A stretch of DNA of 64,000 bases. Origin: Clostridia bacterium (GTDB taxonomy: Bacteria > Bacillota > Clostridia > Lutisporales > Lutisporaceae). Under the pieces are notes generated by a model. That model was not told the DNA's origin, did no database searches, and saw nothing but the letters and a program-made list of their open reading frames with translations. The stretch covers positions 1-64,000 of the forward strand of contig DASPIR010000033.1 of assembly GCA_035628995.1 (NCBI GenBank). The letters run 5' to 3'. The position numbers and the translations under genes were made by a program. Shown in pieces: positions 53,685-63,791 of this stretch (position 1 is the first letter of the stretch; every line of letters begins with the position of its first letter).

Positions 53685-54098
53685 TCACTTCTGTTTTGTA
53701 AAAACCAATGTATAGAAATAATTAATGATATCACTTCTCCTGATGATACCGATAAATATATCATTATCATCAACTACAGGGATAAAGTTCTGATTAACCG
53801 AAAGAAGTATCAGGTCTTCTATATGTGCATCAATAGAAACCGGTTTGTTATGCTGGTATTTCGGAATGTCTCTGACTAATATCTTATTGGTGTCTTTAAA
53901 GTTCAAATCCGGTGCATGCTTCAAACACCAGAGTATATCCCCTTCCGTTATTGTGCCTGCATATTTCCCATCGTTATCAATTAAGGGCAATGCAGAATAC
54001 CTGTGAAACTCCATCTTTTCTATCACTTGCCTCATTGTCGAGTCCGCTGATATCCAGATAACTTCTACTTTTGGTGTAAGAAAAAAAGCTATATTCAT
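53685..54098 (-). CDS. CBS-domain protein
   Basis: 137 residues, two CBS motifs: MRQVIEKMEFHRYSALPLID, DGKYAGTITEGDILW, then DAHIEDLILLSVNQNFIPVV and GIIRRSDIINYF. CBS pairs bind adenosine nucleotides and act as regulatory modules; the partner is not in the same protein. GAGGAAAC precedes the ATG. Confidence 0.87.
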   Translation of the reverse strand: MNIAFFLTPKVEVIWISADSTMRQVIEKMEFHRYSALPLIDNDGKYAGTITEGDILWCLKHAPDLNFKDTNKILVRDIPKYQHNKPVSIDAHIEDLILLSVNQNFIPVVDDNDIFIGIIRRSDIINYFYTLVFTKQK

Positions 54099-54179
54099 TT
54101 GTTTCCTCCTGGTTCATTTGGCAAATCGGTAGCAGCCGACTCTATTATAGCTGTTTTTCCCACATAAATAAACAACATT

Positions 54180-55115
54180 TTACTTTATCTTTTCATCTAT
54201 TTTTTTAATGCAGTTCCTTATATATTCATCTTCCAAAGGCACTCCCTGATACCACACCTGCTGAAAGTCCTGATTGCTTCCAAAGCAGCGGGCTTTGATT
54301 ATAATCTCCGGGCGATATTCAAAATGCAGTATGTCAAAGTGCCCCCATTTGCCTCCCCAAATGAAGTTGTGCTTTTCAAATAACGCAGCAATTTCAACAG
54401 GATAGGAGGATAATCTTTTTTGCCCTTCTTCTCTGGATGCCCACTGCCAATAATCCCTCTTATCCCGTGCAAGGTCCACTGCTATACCATAAGAATGAGG
54501 ACTCAAGCGATTCGTACCCGCAATAACACGATAATTATAGGTACCATTGCAAGGATATATACATGATCTAATATCACTCCTATTTTCAGCTGCCACAGAA
54601 AGCTCTCTCATAACATTTTTTAGTGCTTCTGCAGCTTGATTTTTTTCATTAAACTGAAACGTTCCATATCCTACCTTAACATTTGCCAGGTTATTTTCAA
54701 TTTGCTTCTGTGATGCTCCATAAACCTCATTCAATAGACTGTATACCCTGGCCCGCCCCGGATCATGGTTTTTATCCATAAGCTTTTTTATCGGTACAAC
54801 AGGATAGGCTTGCTCCATCATATCCTGCAAATCGGGATAAGCAATTTTAGTTTCGACGCTCTTGACTTTTTTATCATCGTATAGAATCTTCTTTCCGGAT
54901 TTTATTACAATATATACTTGCCCATCCGATTGCTCCACATTTGAGATATTCTCAGGATAAGCCATCATCAAGCTTAGAAGATCCTGTTTCATAGTAATGT
55001 CATAGGAAGATACAGTTGTTTTAATAAAAGCTGCGCCCCGCTGCGGGCTGGTTATTAGATATGCAGATGCAATTATTAAGTAAAGTATCAAAATGAAAGC
55101 TTTGACTTTTTTCAT
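54180..55115 (-). CDS. M15-family D-Ala-D-Ala carboxypeptidase-like peptidase
   Basis: 311 residues. N-terminal hydrophobic segment (KAFILILYLIIASAYLI) anchors or secretes it. The M15 domain has RLSPHSYGIAVDLARDKR (SxHxxGxAxD zinc motif) and KWGHFDILHFEYRPE. These are the conserved zinc ligands and catalytic acid. Acts on peptidoglycan stem peptides outside the cell; the N-terminal half is unassigned. Confidence 0.86.
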   Translation of the reverse strand: MKKVKAFILILYLIIASAYLITSPQRGAAFIKTTVSSYDITMKQDLLSLMMAYPENISNVEQSDGQVYIVIKSGKKILYDDKKVKSVETKIAYPDLQDMMEQAYPVVPIKKLMDKNHDPGRARVYSLLNEVYGASQKQIENNLANVKVGYGTFQFNEKNQAAEALKNVMRELSVAAENRSDIRSCIYPCNGTYNYRVIAGTNRLSPHSYGIAVDLARDKRDYWQWASREEGQKRLSSYPVEIAALFEKHNFIWGGKWGHFDILHFEYRPEIIIKARCFGSNQDFQQVWYQGVPLEDEYIRNCIKKIDEKIK

Positions 55116-55185
55116 AAATCATTCACTCCCTCATTTTATATACTCCCCAATAATTTTGCATACTAAATTAGAAATGTTTTCCCAA

Positions 55186-56256
55186 TTATCGCAAACTTTT
55201 TTGATTCAAATTGCCTAATCCATATGAAGTATATAGCAGCCTCAAGATTATAAACATCGAAAATGCCCCGAATACAGGGTAGAAGAAGCTGATAAGGCTT
55301 TTGAACTCCAAGAAAGACAAGGGTAAGCAGCAGAAAATAGTGATGAAACAGGTTAGCACATATGACATATGTCTGCTTCCACTCAGCCTTTTGGCTATAC
55401 TGAAGGCATTTGATACAGCAGTTGAAAATATTTCGCACCATATGCAGAAGGTCACGATATTCCTGATTATTTTTCCAAAACCCGAGGTTATGTAGCTCAT
55501 TGGAATCGAGTATTCAAATACTTGTGGGCTTTTAAGAGTAAGACTTATGTTCAGCATCAACGATAGAAGCATAAGCCCAAAAGCCCCCAAAAGAACTCCC
55601 ATCCTTAAGACATAAGGGTCTTTTATTCTCTCTGGTATTGCGGCTAACACGCCAAGGGAAAGAAAAGTATTATAGCAGCAATAGAAGAGGAAAAAGAATA
55701 AAGGCTTGATAATGCCGCCTTGATAGTTCTCTAAAAGCTTTGAGCTGATGCTCCCCATATCACTGTTCATTATAGTCACTGCAAGCACTGCAACAATGAC
55801 AGAAAAAAGCATAGGTACGATGATAGAATTGATTCTTAGTATTCCGGAAAGGGCTTGAAGTATCACGACCAGTGTAAGCAATGCCATAAGGGCTATCCCC
55901 CAAGCTCGGGAGAGGCCCATGCTTTCCTGGAATAGGGCGCCACTGCCTGCAAACATAATGGAGGTACCTATAAGAAGAAAAGCAGTCACAAGGATATCAA
56001 AAACAAATCCCACCTTCTTCCCTGCTATACGATATATAAGCTCCTTATAGTTGTAAGTATTGTAACAAGCCGCAGCCTTCATGACCGCAGCGGCTATGAT
56101 GTAGAAAAGTCCACCTGACAGTAGGAGGGTCAACATTCCGATTCGTCCGAAGCAAGTGAAGAACTGCATGATTTCCTGACCTGAGGCAAAACCGGCACCG
56201 ACCACTGTGCCTATAAACACTGCACCAATCTGGAGTGAAAGCTTAATATTCTTCAT
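55186..56256 (-). CDS. YkvI-like membrane transporter
   Basis: 356 residues, about ten TM segments. The start VFIGTVVGAGFASGQEIMQF is characteristic of the YkvI family, which is related to amino acid transporters of the APC/LeuT fold. No substrate is known. AAGGAGA precedes the ATG. Confidence 0.82.
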   Translation of the reverse strand: MKNIKLSLQIGAVFIGTVVGAGFASGQEIMQFFTCFGRIGMLTLLLSGGLFYIIAAAVMKAAACYNTYNYKELIYRIAGKKVGFVFDILVTAFLLIGTSIMFAGSGALFQESMGLSRAWGIALMALLTLVVILQALSGILRINSIIVPMLFSVIVAVLAVTIMNSDMGSISSKLLENYQGGIIKPLFFFLFYCCYNTFLSLGVLAAIPERIKDPYVLRMGVLLGAFGLMLLSLMLNISLTLKSPQVFEYSIPMSYITSGFGKIIRNIVTFCIWCEIFSTAVSNAFSIAKRLSGSRHMSYVLTCFITIFCCLPLSFLEFKSLISFFYPVFGAFSMFIILRLLYTSYGLGNLNQKSLR

Positions 56257-56327
56257 TATAGAATTCTCCTTTATACGGATAATTATATCTATACTTATTT
56301 AAGCTTTTGTTGTCCTATGAAAGAAAA

Positions 56328-56366
56328 GTAAAAGCCGTTTACTGACAATCAGTAAACAGCTTTTAC
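56328..56366 (-). terminator. Terminator after the GH30 gene
   Basis: GTAAAAGC(C)GTTTACTGA (56328-56345) pairs with TCAGTAAACAGCTTTTAC (56349-56366). Confidence 0.85.
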
Positions 56367-56381
56367 ATAAGTTCTTGGAAT

Positions 56382-57725
56382 CTATTTTATCAATGTTACA
56401 ATCGAGTGAGCCAAAGCTTTAATACTGGTTCCTCTATCTCCAATTTTGATACAATAATCTACTTCATAATCATTTGAATTCATAACTACGATAACTAAAG
56501 TACCATCAGAATTCTTAAAGGCAGTCGTTTCAAGCTTGTCACAACCGCTGCAGCTGCAGCCTATTCTAGTCGCTCCCGGTTCTATATACTTACTAAAATG
56601 GCCGATGTAATAATAGGAATTTTCGTAATGTATTTCATCAGTATTAGTATTTGCTATTATAGGAGCGTCGCAATAATTACCTACATGGTTAGGCCCTCCG
56701 GTTTCGTTCAACACCATGTTCCAATCAATCCATCCCACTGTCCAATTGTTGAAATCGTTTATCATGTTATGCCCGTATCTTTCACCTACACTCCACGAAT
56801 CCAGATGTACCCCGCCCTCTTGGCAGCCTTCGGTAAATAGGAGCTTTTTGTCAGGAAAAGCTGCATGAGTCTTAGCCAGGTTTTCAAATTGGTCTCCCGA
56901 GTACCAGTGAAAGCCTACTCCCCAAACATACTTTGCACATTCCTCATCCTCAAGAATAACCTTAGCCCTTTCAAATACCTGATCTGTATTATGGTCCCAT
57001 ACTATTATATTTATGTTTCCCAGAGCTTCTTCTGCAAATATCGGTCCGAGATAATCCCTGACAAAATCTCTTTCTTCTTCATGGCTGTATATGCAGGAAT
57101 CCCATGTCTGGACAGCATCCGGCTCGTTTTGCACCGAGACGCCCCATATGTCTATTCCTTCCCTTCTGTATGCCTTTATATATTTTACAAAATATCTTGC
57201 CCAGCTTTCCCTGTACTTTTCTTTCAACTTGCCTCCGTGATTCATTTCTCCATTCGTCTTCATCCAATAGGGAGGACTCCATGGGGATGCAAGAAATTTA
57301 ATTTTAGAGCCATTCACACCCATTGCTTCCTTTATCATAGGAATAAGGAGATTATAATCTCTTCCAATATTGAAAAACTTAAGGTCTGCATCACCTTCTA
57401 TTTCAGCATATGAGTAATTCCCAAGAGAAAAATCACAGCTGTTGATGTGGGTGCGGCAAAGTGAATAGTTAATACCTTTTTGGGGGTCAAAATATGCCTC
57501 AAGTATCTCTTCTCTTTTCTGGCTGCTCATTTTATAAAAGGTATCTGCAGCTGCCTCTGTAAAAGCCCCGCCAAAGCCTTCTATAACCTGATATTCCTGG
57601 CTTTCATCTATCGCAATAATAGTTTGGTTCAGGTTCTCAAAAGATGATAAATACAATCCTTCTTTTTCACTCATTCTGTCAGCAGTATTCTTTGCTGTCT
57701 GTATTAATTCCAATTTATTATTCAT
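56382..57725 (-). CDS. Glycoside hydrolase family 30 (glucosylceramidase-like)
   Basis: 447 residues from ATG 57725 (GGAGTG upstream; a GTG three codons earlier overlaps that site). EGFGGAFTEAAADT start, acid/base Glu in VSVQNEP, nucleophile Glu in KLLFTEGCQEGG, and C-terminal beta-sandwich typical of GH30. No signal peptide, so it works inside the cell on imported saccharides. Subfamily (beta-glucosidase, -xylosidase or -fucosidase activity) cannot be told from sequence. Last gene of the sugar ABC operon. Confidence 0.9.
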   Translation of the reverse strand: MNNKLELIQTAKNTADRMSEKEGLYLSSFENLNQTIIAIDESQEYQVIEGFGGAFTEAAADTFYKMSSQKREEILEAYFDPQKGINYSLCRTHINSCDFSLGNYSYAEIEGDADLKFFNIGRDYNLLIPMIKEAMGVNGSKIKFLASPWSPPYWMKTNGEMNHGGKLKEKYRESWARYFVKYIKAYRREGIDIWGVSVQNEPDAVQTWDSCIYSHEEERDFVRDYLGPIFAEEALGNINIIVWDHNTDQVFERAKVILEDEECAKYVWGVGFHWYSGDQFENLAKTHAAFPDKKLLFTEGCQEGGVHLDSWSVGERYGHNMINDFNNWTVGWIDWNMVLNETGGPNHVGNYCDAPIIANTNTDEIHYENSYYYIGHFSKYIEPGATRIGCSCSGCDKLETTAFKNSDGTLVIVVMNSNDYEVDYCIKIGDRGTSIKALAHSIVTLIK

Positions 57726-57754
57726 GGGTTTCACTCCTTATTCTCATTACAATA

Positions 57755-58606
57755 TCAACTCTTTATTGCTCCCGCGGTAGCACCCTTTGTAATGTGCTCA
57801 TTCAATACGATATATACAAGCAGTGAGGGAAGCGCCACAAGGTTCATTACCGCAAACTGTACCGAGTAGTTGGAAGCATATTGTCCTGCAAAATAATATA
57901 CTGCAAAGGGCAATGTCCTGTAAGTATCGCTGGACAGGTAAGTTGCTGCCATAATAAACTCGTTCCAGGTATTAAGTATAGTCATAATGGATATAGTCAT
58001 TACAGCCGGTTTTACCATTGGCAGTATGATTGAAAATACTATACGTATAATGCCACAGCCGTCAATAACTGCAGCTTCCTCAATTGATCGGGGTATTGTC
58101 TCCATAAAGCCTGTCATCAGAAACACTCCAAGGGGCAGAGAAAACGCAATATAAGGAATTATTAATGCAAGATAAGAGTCACTGATACCGACGAATTCGA
58201 AGGTCTTATAATTCGGCAGAAGAGTTGCGTGTATGGGTATCATCAGACCCAAAAGTATAAATGCAAAAGTTCGTTTCCTGAGCTTCCACTCCATACGAGT
58301 TAAGGCGTAGCCCATCATAAGTGAGAAGAGTACGGTGAAAAAGCCTGCGGCAATATTCACTATCAGACTGTTTATCAGAAATTTGAATATCTGTCCGTCC
58401 ACCCACGCAGTAACATAGTTCTGCCATTGTGGAGGATCAGGCCACTTCAATATGTTCGCACCAAACAAGTCCCCGCTTTTGCACAGCGAAAAATCAATAA
58501 GCCATACCAAAGGGAAAAGCTGCCCGATGGAAAAAACAGCCATAAGTATATACATGCAACGCTTACGGATTTTTGGCTTCGTATTGCTAACTTTCATATT
58601 ATCCAT
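57755..58606 (-). CDS. Sugar ABC transporter permease (MalG/UgpE type)
   Basis: 283 residues, six TM segments. EAA loop IEEAAVIDGCGIIRIVFSII followed by LPMVKPAV; N-terminal segment SLCKSGDLF. GGGGGAAG before the ATG. Pairs with the MalF-type permease upstream (17-base gap). No ATPase gene in the operon: a shared MsmX-type ATPase elsewhere is expected. Confidence 0.92.
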   Translation of the reverse strand: MDNMKVSNTKPKIRKRCMYILMAVFSIGQLFPLVWLIDFSLCKSGDLFGANILKWPDPPQWQNYVTAWVDGQIFKFLINSLIVNIAAGFFTVLFSLMMGYALTRMEWKLRKRTFAFILLGLMIPIHATLLPNYKTFEFVGISDSYLALIIPYIAFSLPLGVFLMTGFMETIPRSIEEAAVIDGCGIIRIVFSIILPMVKPAVMTISIMTILNTWNEFIMAATYLSSDTYRTLPFAVYYFAGQYASNYSVQFAVMNLVALPSLLVYIVLNEHITKGATAGAIKS

Positions 58607-58623
58607 AATGCCTTCCCCCTTTC

Positions 58624-59511
58624 TCAGTATTCTATCGCTTCGCGCTTAAGCAGTTTATTCAACAAATATGTGGCAATCAGGCAGGCTATTACGAATAGCA
58701 CAGATATTGCGTTTCCGTAGCCATACTCGTATGAGTTGAACGCCTTTATATACAGATAATTTGCGAGGAACTGGCTGGTATTCCCAGGACCCCCGTTTGT
58801 AGTCAGATAGATGGTTTCCATTTGCTTAAGAGCAGCAATTACTGCCAAGGTGACATTTATCCTTATAACCGGCTGGAGCAGAGGAATTGTTATCTGGGTA
58901 TAGAGCTTCAAACCACTCGCACCATCAATTCTTGCAGCTTCATACAGCTCCTCAGGTATTCCTTTTATGCCTGCGTAATAAATAAGCATGCCCCAGCCAA
59001 AGCCCTGCCACATTATTATGATCAGTAAGGACCAAAGCACCAGCTTTGGATTGCCGAGCCATTCCTGCTTTAAGAAACCGAGATGAAATAGATCCAGAAC
59101 CTTGTTCAGCAGACCATATTGCGGGTCATAAATACCTACCCACATTCTGGAGGTTACTACAATAGAGATGACACAGGGGATGAAAAATATTGCCCTGAAT
59201 ACCTTCTCAAGCCTTCCGCCTATCCGGTCAAGCATTATTGCTGCAGTAAGACACAAGGGATGCTGTATCAGTACATATCCTGTTGCCAATAGTAAAGCAT
59301 TACGCAAGGAAATCCAAAACACCTTATCATGGAAGACAAGCTCCTTGAAGTTTGCCAACCCGATAAACTCTGGTTTTCCAATGCCTGACCAGCTTGTCAT
59401 TCCGTAATAAATACTTAGAACTATAGGAAGAAAAACTGCAAATACAAAAACAGATAAGCCAGGAAGTATGAGTATTGAAATGATTTTTTTATCCCGCAGC
59501 ATCTTATTCAT
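58624..59511 (-). CDS. Sugar ABC transporter permease (MalF/UgpA type)
   Basis: 295 residues, six TM segments. EAA loop ELYEAARIDGASGLKLYTQI followed by TIPLLQPV; NGGPGNTSQ is conserved in this family. AGGGGGAT before the ATG. A 14-bp hairpin separates it from the binding-protein gene. Confidence 0.92.
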   Translation of the reverse strand: MNKMLRDKKIISILILPGLSVFVFAVFLPIVLSIYYGMTSWSGIGKPEFIGLANFKELVFHDKVFWISLRNALLLATGYVLIQHPLCLTAAIMLDRIGGRLEKVFRAIFFIPCVISIVVTSRMWVGIYDPQYGLLNKVLDLFHLGFLKQEWLGNPKLVLWSLLIIIMWQGFGWGMLIYYAGIKGIPEELYEAARIDGASGLKLYTQITIPLLQPVIRINVTLAVIAALKQMETIYLTTNGGPGNTSQFLANYLYIKAFNSYEYGYGNAISVLFVIACLIATYLLNKLLKREAIEY

Positions 59512-59533
59512 TAAAAATCCCCCTTAGGACAAA

Positions 59534-59566
59534 TTTGATGCAGAAGCTTTGTGCTTCTGCATCAAA
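59534..59566 (-). terminator. Intercistronic hairpin after the sugar-binding protein gene
   Basis: Perfect 14-bp repeat TTTGATGCAGAAGC (59534-59547) with its complement (59553-59566), five-base loop. As with the oligopeptide operon, it sits between the binding protein and the first permease gene. Confidence 0.7.
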
Positions 59567-59577
59567 GTGTTCTATAT

Positions 59578-60912
59578 TTACTTTGCTGAAGCGTCCGCTG
59601 CTGCTTTGTCCATTTCTTCGAGGAATTTCTCAGGAGTCAACATCCCTGCAGCAAGCTCTTGAGACAGATTCTCAGAAGATGTTTTAAAGTCCGGGGTCAA
59701 GCTGTCATTCCAGCTGGTACCGCTTATTGAAGTTGTAACGCTTAATACTTCAGTAAGTTTTTTCTGCAGATTTGTTTCTTTGCCTGTCAGATAGCTGTCA
59801 TATTTTTGTCCTGGCACCACTAATCCAAGCTGCCAGCCGTTTTTAGCCCAGTTATCCGGTTTCATTATATATTTGAGGAGTTTAATTGCTTCATCTTTTA
59901 CCGGTGAGTTGGCTGATACAGCATAGCCGCCGCCGTTCCAGGCAAGTATGTCGGTAGACTTTCCAGAACCGGTACTCGGCCCCGGGAATTTGACTACATC
60001 AACGTTTTTCTTGAAGGAATCGCTGAAATTAGGATTGCTGTCCATACCTACTTCCCATGCACCCATGTAGTACATAGCTGCTTTTTCCTGTGCGAACAAA
60101 TTGTTTGCTGCGCCGTAGTCAGCAGCCACAAAGGAGTCCTGGAAGCCTTTAACATCCATTAAGGCTTTTACGTCTTCTGCTGCTTTTTTCAAAATTGGAT
60201 TCTCTGTAAACTTCACTTTACCGTTTATTGCATCATATATAAGCTTCTGATCTCCGCCTTCTTTGATTACCAGGTCCTGATAGAGCAGAGAAATTGCCCA
60301 TTTATCCTTACCATTCATTGCTATAGGGGCAATGCCCTTGGCTCTGAAGGTCTTAGCTGCAGCTATAACCTCTTCGAAGGTCTCAGGTACTTTTACGCCA
60401 TTACTTTCAAACAATGCTTTGTTATAATATAAAACCATATAGTCTGTGTTTCTTGGAAGTCCGTATAGTTTGCCATCAAGACTGAAGCCGTCCAATGCTC
60501 CATTGAAGAACTGGTAGTCCTTGAAGTCCGCTGCGTTCAGCTCAGCAGCGTAGCCCGCTTCCATTACAGGGTTGAAGAAGGACGGCTGCCCCCATACCAT
60601 GTAGATGTCCGGAATCGAGTTCCCTGAAGCATACGCTTTGAATTTCTGCTTGTAGGGCTCATCCTGAAGGGCTTCCAACTGAATTGTCACGTTAGGATTT
60701 TCCTTAATATAATTATCTATCAGCATTTGTTCAAGCTTTCCTTGTCCTGATGCACGGTCCGGGAGGTTGGAAAAGAACTTGATTTCAACTTTAGTTTCCT
60801 TTGGAGGTTCTGTCTGTGTAGCAACCGGCTTTTCGGCTGTACATCCGGCTATGCTTAATAAAAATATCAGTGTAAGCATAATGCTGGTCAGCTTAATTAT
60901 TGTCTTTTTCAT
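59578..60912 (-). CDS. Sugar ABC transporter substrate-binding lipoprotein (SBP family 1)
   Basis: 444 residues. Lipoprotein signal with SIAGC (Cys about 23), then an SBP_bac_1 domain: FFSNLPDRASGQGKLEQM, GLPRNTDYMVLYYNKALFES, AAMYYMGAWEVG. First gene of the transport operon, divergent from the YesM-type sensor. Substrate unknown, but the GH30 enzyme suggests a beta-linked oligosaccharide. Confidence 0.92.
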   Translation of the reverse strand: MKKTIIKLTSIMLTLIFLLSIAGCTAEKPVATQTEPPKETKVEIKFFSNLPDRASGQGKLEQMLIDNYIKENPNVTIQLEALQDEPYKQKFKAYASGNSIPDIYMVWGQPSFFNPVMEAGYAAELNAADFKDYQFFNGALDGFSLDGKLYGLPRNTDYMVLYYNKALFESNGVKVPETFEEVIAAAKTFRAKGIAPIAMNGKDKWAISLLYQDLVIKEGGDQKLIYDAINGKVKFTENPILKKAAEDVKALMDVKGFQDSFVAADYGAANNLFAQEKAAMYYMGAWEVGMDSNPNFSDSFKKNVDVVKFPGPSTGSGKSTDILAWNGGGYAVSANSPVKDEAIKLLKYIMKPDNWAKNGWQLGLVVPGQKYDSYLTGKETNLQKKLTEVLSVTTSISGTSWNDSLTPDFKTSSENLSQELAAGMLTPEKFLEEMDKAAADASAK

Positions 60913-61161
60913 TGCACTTCCCCCTTTTAAAATCTGGTTTCAACGGCACTTAGCTTAAGGATCCATTAAGCAAGTTCCCTTGGCATACCTTTAATACATT
61001 TTCATTATATCTTCATAAAAAAACACTTGATAGTATGTATTCTTTGAAAATAGTTTAAATTTTTCGAATGATTAGTTTCGTCACCCTTTTAACTGTAGCC
61101 AGGTTTATTATTAATTGGTATTATTTAGATAGTACATGTTTTATAAAAGAGGGTGTATGGC

Positions 61162-62979
61162 ATGAAAATATTAGGAAAGTACTTGGCTAAGCTGCATACA
61201 GGCTATATGAACCTTGGCTTCAAATACAAAGCCTTAGTGATATTCAACAGTATAATAATCCTTATTTCAATTATACTTGGAACATATTCCTATGTCACCT
61301 CATCAAAAATGATACAGGACAATGTGACCTCGACAAATGTGAGGGATATTGAGCAGATAACCAACAGTATGGACTTTTTGCAGAAGGACATTTACGATCT
61401 GTCTACCTTCATATGTATAAATCCCACTGTACAATCCTTTCTCCGGGCAAAAAACAATACGCAAAGCAAGCTGGTCAACAACAATCTGGGGTCATTCAAT
61501 AATCTTCTCGCCTCCAAGGATTACATAAGCTTCATTGTTATTTACAATAAAAATGGAGATGAGTATTATATAAGCAGTGATAGAAGTACCGGTATAAAAA
61601 GCTATGAGTCAGTCAAACAAAGCAAGCTGTATGAAAAAGTTCATGCCCTGAAGGGGGCTCCTGTATGGGTTGACCTTAATGCTGAAAACCAGGTGTTTAT
61701 TGTGGATAATAAGGCTCCTAAAATAGCGATGGTCAGAGCTTTGCTGGACAACAACAACTTCGATCCCTCAGGACTCTTGGCTATTTGTGTGAATCATGAT
61801 GTGCTCAAAAGCATTTATGGCAGCAACAGCAAGATCTCCGGCAATACGATGATACTGGACAAGGATAACAGGGTCATTACGTCCAGCCAACCACTGGACA
61901 TGAGTGCTGCAGATTATGAGACACCGAATATATTGTCACATATGAAAAATGAAAGCGGCAGTGCAATTTTCAGGACCAACGGCAAGAAGCTGCTCATGGT
62001 GCATAATACAATGAAACAAAGCGGCTGGAAGGTGGTTTCTATAACACCCATTGTTCTGCTGCTAAAGGACCTGAACTCCATATTAGGTCTGACCGTTGTT
62101 GTCATTCTGGTATGCATTGCCATCGCTTTCATGTTTTCTGCTTATACATCCTCAATATTGACTTCGCCTATTAATCAGTTGCTGAGGTCTATGGAAAAGG
62201 TTAAAAACGGTAATTTCAAAGAGAAGGTGGATTTCAAATACAACGATGAGATTGGTATGCTTGGGGCCCAATATAACGATATGATTGATAATATCAATAA
62301 TCTGATTGGCAAGGTATACAAGCTTCAGATAAAGGAGCGGGAAGCTGAATTGAAAGCACTTCAAGCCCAGATAAATCCGCATTTTTTGTATAATACCCTC
62401 GATACGATATTCTGGAAAGCAGAGAAATCAAAGCAGAAGGACATTAGTGAAATGGTATATGCCTTGTCCCGGCTATTCCGTACAACCTTGAACAAAGGCA
62501 GTGAGTTTATACTTGTCAGGGAAGAGAAAGAATTCATTGAACACTATTTGCTGCTCCAAAGCAGCAGGTTCAGGGAAAGACTGACCTATGAAATCGACTT
62601 TGATCCGCTGATACAGGATTATTCAATTCCAAAGCTGATATTTCAACCCTTTGTTGAAAATTCTATTATACATGGAATGGAAGCCTATGATAGAACCTGT
62701 CATATAAAGATAAGCGGAATATTTGCAAATGATAAGATGGCATTCATAATTGAAGATAATGGCGCAGGAATAAGTCAAGATACTATCGGTAAGCTTTTGG
62801 ACAAAACCCGAAATGATGAAAAGGGCTTTCCCTCAAAACAAGGATACGCTATCAGCAATGTTGATCAAAGATTGGCGCTATACTATGATGGTGATTATGA
62901 AATCAATATCACCGGCTCGACGGGAGAAGGAACAAGAGTTGAGATTATTATCCCTAAAGTGTACAGGGCAATAGGCTAA
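61162..62979 (+). CDS. YesM-type sensor histidine kinase
   Basis: 605 residues from ATG 61162 (GAGGGTG upstream). TM1 about 25-48, a large extracellular dCache-like region, TM2 about 310-330, HAMP about 330-385, then the His_kinase domain with LQAQINPHFLYNTLDTIFWK (phospho-His) and HATPase with VENSIIHGM and IIEDNGAGIS. Divergent from the transport operon and followed after 17 bases by its regulator; together they most likely sense the sugar and induce the operon. Confidence 0.92.
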   Translation: MKILGKYLAKLHTGYMNLGFKYKALVIFNSIIILISIILGTYSYVTSSKMIQDNVTSTNVRDIEQITNSMDFLQKDIYDLSTFICINPTVQSFLRAKNNTQSKLVNNNLGSFNNLLASKDYISFIVIYNKNGDEYYISSDRSTGIKSYESVKQSKLYEKVHALKGAPVWVDLNAENQVFIVDNKAPKIAMVRALLDNNNFDPSGLLAICVNHDVLKSIYGSNSKISGNTMILDKDNRVITSSQPLDMSAADYETPNILSHMKNESGSAIFRTNGKKLLMVHNTMKQSGWKVVSITPIVLLLKDLNSILGLTVVVILVCIAIAFMFSAYTSSILTSPINQLLRSMEKVKNGNFKEKVDFKYNDEIGMLGAQYNDMIDNINNLIGKVYKLQIKEREAELKALQAQINPHFLYNTLDTIFWKAEKSKQKDISEMVYALSRLFRTTLNKGSEFILVREEKEFIEHYLLLQSSRFRERLTYEIDFDPLIQDYSIPKLIFQPFVENSIIHGMEAYDRTCHIKISGIFANDKMAFIIEDNGAGISQDTIGKLLDKTRNDEKGFPSKQGYAISNVDQRLALYYDGDYEINITGSTGEGTRVEIIIPKVYRAIG

Positions 62980-62996
62980 TAAATGGGAGGGTCAAT

Positions 62997-63770
62997 ATGT
63001 ATAAGCTTTTGATAGTGGATGATGAAACGGAAATCCTTGAAGGCCTCAAAACCATTATAGATTGGGAGAATAACGGCATCACGCTGTGTGGGGAGGCCTG
63101 CAACGGAATAGAGGCTCTTGAGAAGATACATCAGCTGTCACCAGATATTGTGATTATGGACATCCGTATGCCTTTACTGGATGGACTGGAGCTTCTGGCA
63201 AGGGTCTCTCAAAGCAACCTTCCTGTCAAATGTATTATCCTAAGCGGTTACGACGATTTCTACTATGCACAGAAGGCAATCAATCTGAAAGCTGCCAACT
63301 ATCTGTTGAAGCCATGCAGACCCAACGACATACTTGAAGCTGTCCTGAAGGTGAAAGCTGAGCTGGATGAAGCAAAGCAGCAGGAGGCATTATTCCATAA
63401 ATACAAGCAGCAGTTTCAGTATAGTATGCCTAACTTAACAGAAAATACAAACAAGCTTGTCAAAACAGCTATAGGTTTTATCTATTCCAATTATTCGAAG
63501 GATATAACTTTGGATTTTATAGCTAAGAAAATCTATATTACTCCTGGTTATCTAAGCCAATTATTCAAGCAGGAGACCGGCGTCAATTTCCTGGACTTCC
63601 TCAATCAGCACAGGATTGAAAAAGCAAAGGAATATCTAGCCGGTACTTTCTTGAAGAATTATGAAATAGTCGACAAGATTGGTTTCAAGGACGAAAAATA
63701 TTTCTCACAGGTCTTTAAACGGTATACTGGACTGACTCCATCGCAGTACAGAGACAGCTGCAAGTATTGA
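62997..63770 (+). CDS. YesN-type AraC-family response regulator
   Basis: 257 residues. Receiver domain with DDETE near 8-12 and acceptor Asp in IVIMDIRMPLLDGLE (about 55), then a C-terminal AraC helix-turn-helix pair: YITPGYLSQLFKQETGVNF and IGFKDEKYFSQVFKRYTGLT. Shorter than typical YesN (about 500) because the middle region is missing. GGGAGGG before the ATG. Confidence 0.93.
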   Translation: MYKLLIVDDETEILEGLKTIIDWENNGITLCGEACNGIEALEKIHQLSPDIVIMDIRMPLLDGLELLARVSQSNLPVKCIILSGYDDFYYAQKAINLKAANYLLKPCRPNDILEAVLKVKAELDEAKQQEALFHKYKQQFQYSMPNLTENTNKLVKTAIGFIYSNYSKDITLDFIAKKIYITPGYLSQLFKQETGVNFLDFLNQHRIEKAKEYLAGTFLKNYEIVDKIGFKDEKYFSQVFKRYTGLTPSQYRDSCKY

Positions 63771-63791
63771 TAGACGATAAATGCCTATTAA

